From Alteromonadaceae bacterium 2753L.S.0a.02 (GTDB taxonomy: Bacteria; Pseudomonadota; Gammaproteobacteria; Pseudomonadales; Cellvibrionaceae): 64,000 nucleotides of DNA. Numbering within the stretch: the first letter of the stretch is position 1; every line of letters starts with the position of its first letter. The position numbers and the translations under genes were made by a program. Below are positions 62,667 to 64,000 of this stretch, one piece after another. The stretch is from NCBI GenBank assembly GCA_007827375.1, contig VISH01000002.1, forward strand, positions 2,877,001-2,941,000, read 5' to 3'. The notes below the pieces were generated by a model. The model worked only from the letters and a program-made list of their open reading frames with translations. It did not search any database and was not told the origin of the DNA.

Positions 62667-64000
62667 TTAGAGGCGCCCGCTGCGCTTTAATTTGAAATAC
62701 TCATTGACGAGATCAAGGTGTAAGTTGTGCGGAAGTGAATCGGTAATTATCACCCCCATTCCCTGTAACTTGCTCAACATGCGACGGCGTCTTAAAACAT
62801 AATCGCTGATGCCACAATAATTCAGTGCTTCGTTAAAATTGGATACAGGATGCGCCATAAACTTGTCGAGAAAAACATCGCGTAAACTGGCCACCATAAC
62901 TATATGCCTGCGCGATAACAGTTGACACGCCGTTGCCAGATCTTCCAAATCTTCTTCACGTACGTTGGTTATCAAAATGACCAGCGAACGCTTTTGGTTT
63001 TTTTGCAAAAATTCTTCAGCCGCTTTTAAATAATCGCTGGTATCAGTGGTACTGTGTAAGTCGTACAACTGGTTGAGAATCAGGTTTATTCGCGCCGGGC
63101 CTTTCAGTGGCGTGAGCCAGCGTTCCGAGCCCGCAAAGCTCAATAAGCCAACAGCATCACCCTGCCGCAAAGCAACATAACCGGTTAATAGCAAAGCATT
63201 TAGGGCATGATCAAAATGACTGAGCTGATCATCTTTGTTTCGTAAACGGCGACCACAATCCAACAAAAAAACGATATCCTGATCGCGTTCATCCTGGTAT
63301 TCGCGGGAAATGGGTTTACGGTAGCGCGCAGTGGCTTTCCAATCGATTTGACGGAGGGAATCACCTTCACGAAATTCCCGCAATTGATGAAAGTCGCTAC
63401 CCTCCCCTCTGCGTTGCTGCAAATGAATACCGAGTTGTGCGATCTGGTGTTCGAGTCCTATTGCTGCAGAATTTGCAATCGGCGCAAAGTTTGGGTAGAC
63501 CTTTACAATTTCCTGTTTACCTCGTTTTTCAATACGTTCCCACAATTTCCAGCGCGACAAAATCCGCAGGCAGGTTTCGTTAAACGCTGCCTCTCCACGT
63601 TTAATAGGCAATACAGGGTAGTGCAATGTCTTATGACTGTTGGCAGCGATCGTTAATGATAACGGAAGGTCAGCAGCGATAATCGAATTGGGCAGCAATT
63701 CAGTAATATCGACGCAAATAGCAAAAGGGTAGGTATTTTCCAGTTGTATCGATACCTGGGAATGCACGCCTAGAGCTAGGCTGTGCGGTAAATTTCTAGA
63801 AATTATCAATCCCGGATAACTGCGATGCCGAAAGGCGTCGAAAAAACCAACCAGCATTAAATAGCCACAAAAAAACCACCAGAGCTTTTCGAGCGTATCG
63901 ACAATTGACGCCCCTGCTCCCAACAAATCTGTTTGGTTGGCGCTGTCATAAAAATACACTCGCGCGGCAAACACCAACAAGCCTGCAGCAAGCCATGCCA
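62667..64000 (-). CDS. Second DUF58 protein (cut by window edge)
   Basis: More than 440 residues, running past the right edge: the frame stays open and hydrophobic (AWLAAGLLVFAARVYF) up to base 64000, so the true start lies outside. Two membrane helices come first. The DUF58 core (SDFHQLREFREGDSLRQIDW, KATARYRKPISREYQDERDQ) is followed by a von Willebrand A-like domain starting IVFLLDCGRRLR with the MIDAS-type Asp. A MoxR gene beyond the edge is expected but unseen. It converges on deaD. Confidence 0.9.
   Translation of the reverse strand, partial: AWLAAGLLVFAARVYFYDSANQTDLLGAGASIVDTLEKLWWFFCGYLMLVGFFDAFRHRSYPGLIISRNLPHSLALGVHSQVSIQLENTYPFAICVDITELLPNSIIAADLPLSLTIAANSHKTLHYPVLPIKRGEAAFNETCLRILSRWKLWERIEKRGKQEIVKVYPNFAPIANSAAIGLEHQIAQLGIHLQQRRGEGSDFHQLREFREGDSLRQIDWKATARYRKPISREYQDERDQDIVFLLDCGRRLRNKDDQLSHFDHALNALLLTGYVALRQGDAVGLLSFAGSERWLTPLKGPARINLILNQLYDLHSTTDTSDYLKAAEEFLQKNQKRSLVILITNVREEDLEDLATACQLLSRRHIVMVASLRDVFLDKFMAHPVSNFNEALNYCGISDYVLRRRRMLSKLQGMGVIITDSLPHNLHLDLVNEYFKLKRSGRL

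Noticed and set aside
1..64000. CRISPR arrays, tRNA or rRNA genes, transposases, phage genes or attachment sites
   Set aside because: I read the gaps for direct repeats, cloverleafs and mobile-element proteins and saw none that could be supported.

Overview
The window is a gene-dense core chromosomal segment of a gammaproteobacterium. Gene order and protein type point to the Pseudomonadales/Cellvibrionales side (relatives such as Saccharophagus or Teredinibacter). That placement is inference from synteny (fimV-truA-trpF-accD-folC-dedD-cvpA-purF-metZ, leuC-leuD-leuB-asd-fimV, sdhCDAB-sucAB-lpd-sucCD opposite gltA), not from a search. I saw no tRNA, rRNA, CRISPR array, insertion sequence or phage gene.

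Layout. 1-9.8 kb (minus strand): an MFS fragment cut by the left edge, the ammonium channel amtB, and a run reading cvpA-purF-metZ-VanZ-like-moxR-DUF58-transglutaminase. 10.5-13.3 kb (plus strand): a two-gene insertion, a response regulator with TPR repeats and a TauE/SafE permease, which splits the usual dedD-cvpA neighbourhood. 13.3-28.0 kb (minus): dedD, folC, accD, trpA, trpB, trpF, truA, fimV, asd, leuB, leuD, leuC. A LysR regulator (28.1 kb, plus) diverges from leuC. 29-31 kb: an outer-membrane beta-barrel protein facing a secreted cysteine-rich protein of unknown role. 31-34.4 kb (minus): prmB-aroC-MFS. 34.5 kb: folE (plus). 35-39.2 kb (minus): a PilZ-like protein, then the tightly overlapped set gpsA-DUF4389-sixA-hydrolase-DUF4892/OmpA. 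39.4-42 kb: htpG behind a very good heat-shock promoter, and a small lipoprotein. 42-53.3 kb (minus): the whole lower TCA block sdhCDAB-sucAB-lpd-sucCD, facing gltA (54 kb, plus) across an 810-base regulatory gap. 55.7-60.5 kb (plus): a GldA-type ATPase, a fused GldF-GldG protein and a DUF4340 protein. 60.8-62.6 kb: DEAD-box helicase deaD. A second DUF58 protein runs off the right edge.

How the parts work together. Most genes are housekeeping: amino-acid synthesis (Trp, Leu, Met, Asp family, chorismate), purines, folate, fatty acids and the TCA cycle. Envelope and surface functions recur: FimV, SPOR protein, two DUF58 loci, a Gld-type exporter, the VanZ-like protein with an added beta-rich domain, and the barrel.

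I did not find a clear new defence or mobile system. The items most worth a second look are non-coding: a structured fimV leader beginning at a predicted transcription start, an 11-bp perfect inverted repeat upstream of gltA, an 8-7-8 inverted repeat before metZ, and a 13-bp tandem array in which each clear copy carries CCWGG, ahead of the Gld operon. Among proteins, the GldF-GldG fusion and the VanZ fusion stand out. Several starts were moved inward from the longest open frame (trpA, truA, asd, leuB, leuD, leuC, lysR, DUF58, sucC, sdhA, sdhB, sdhD, gltA, hydrolase), with reasons in each entry.
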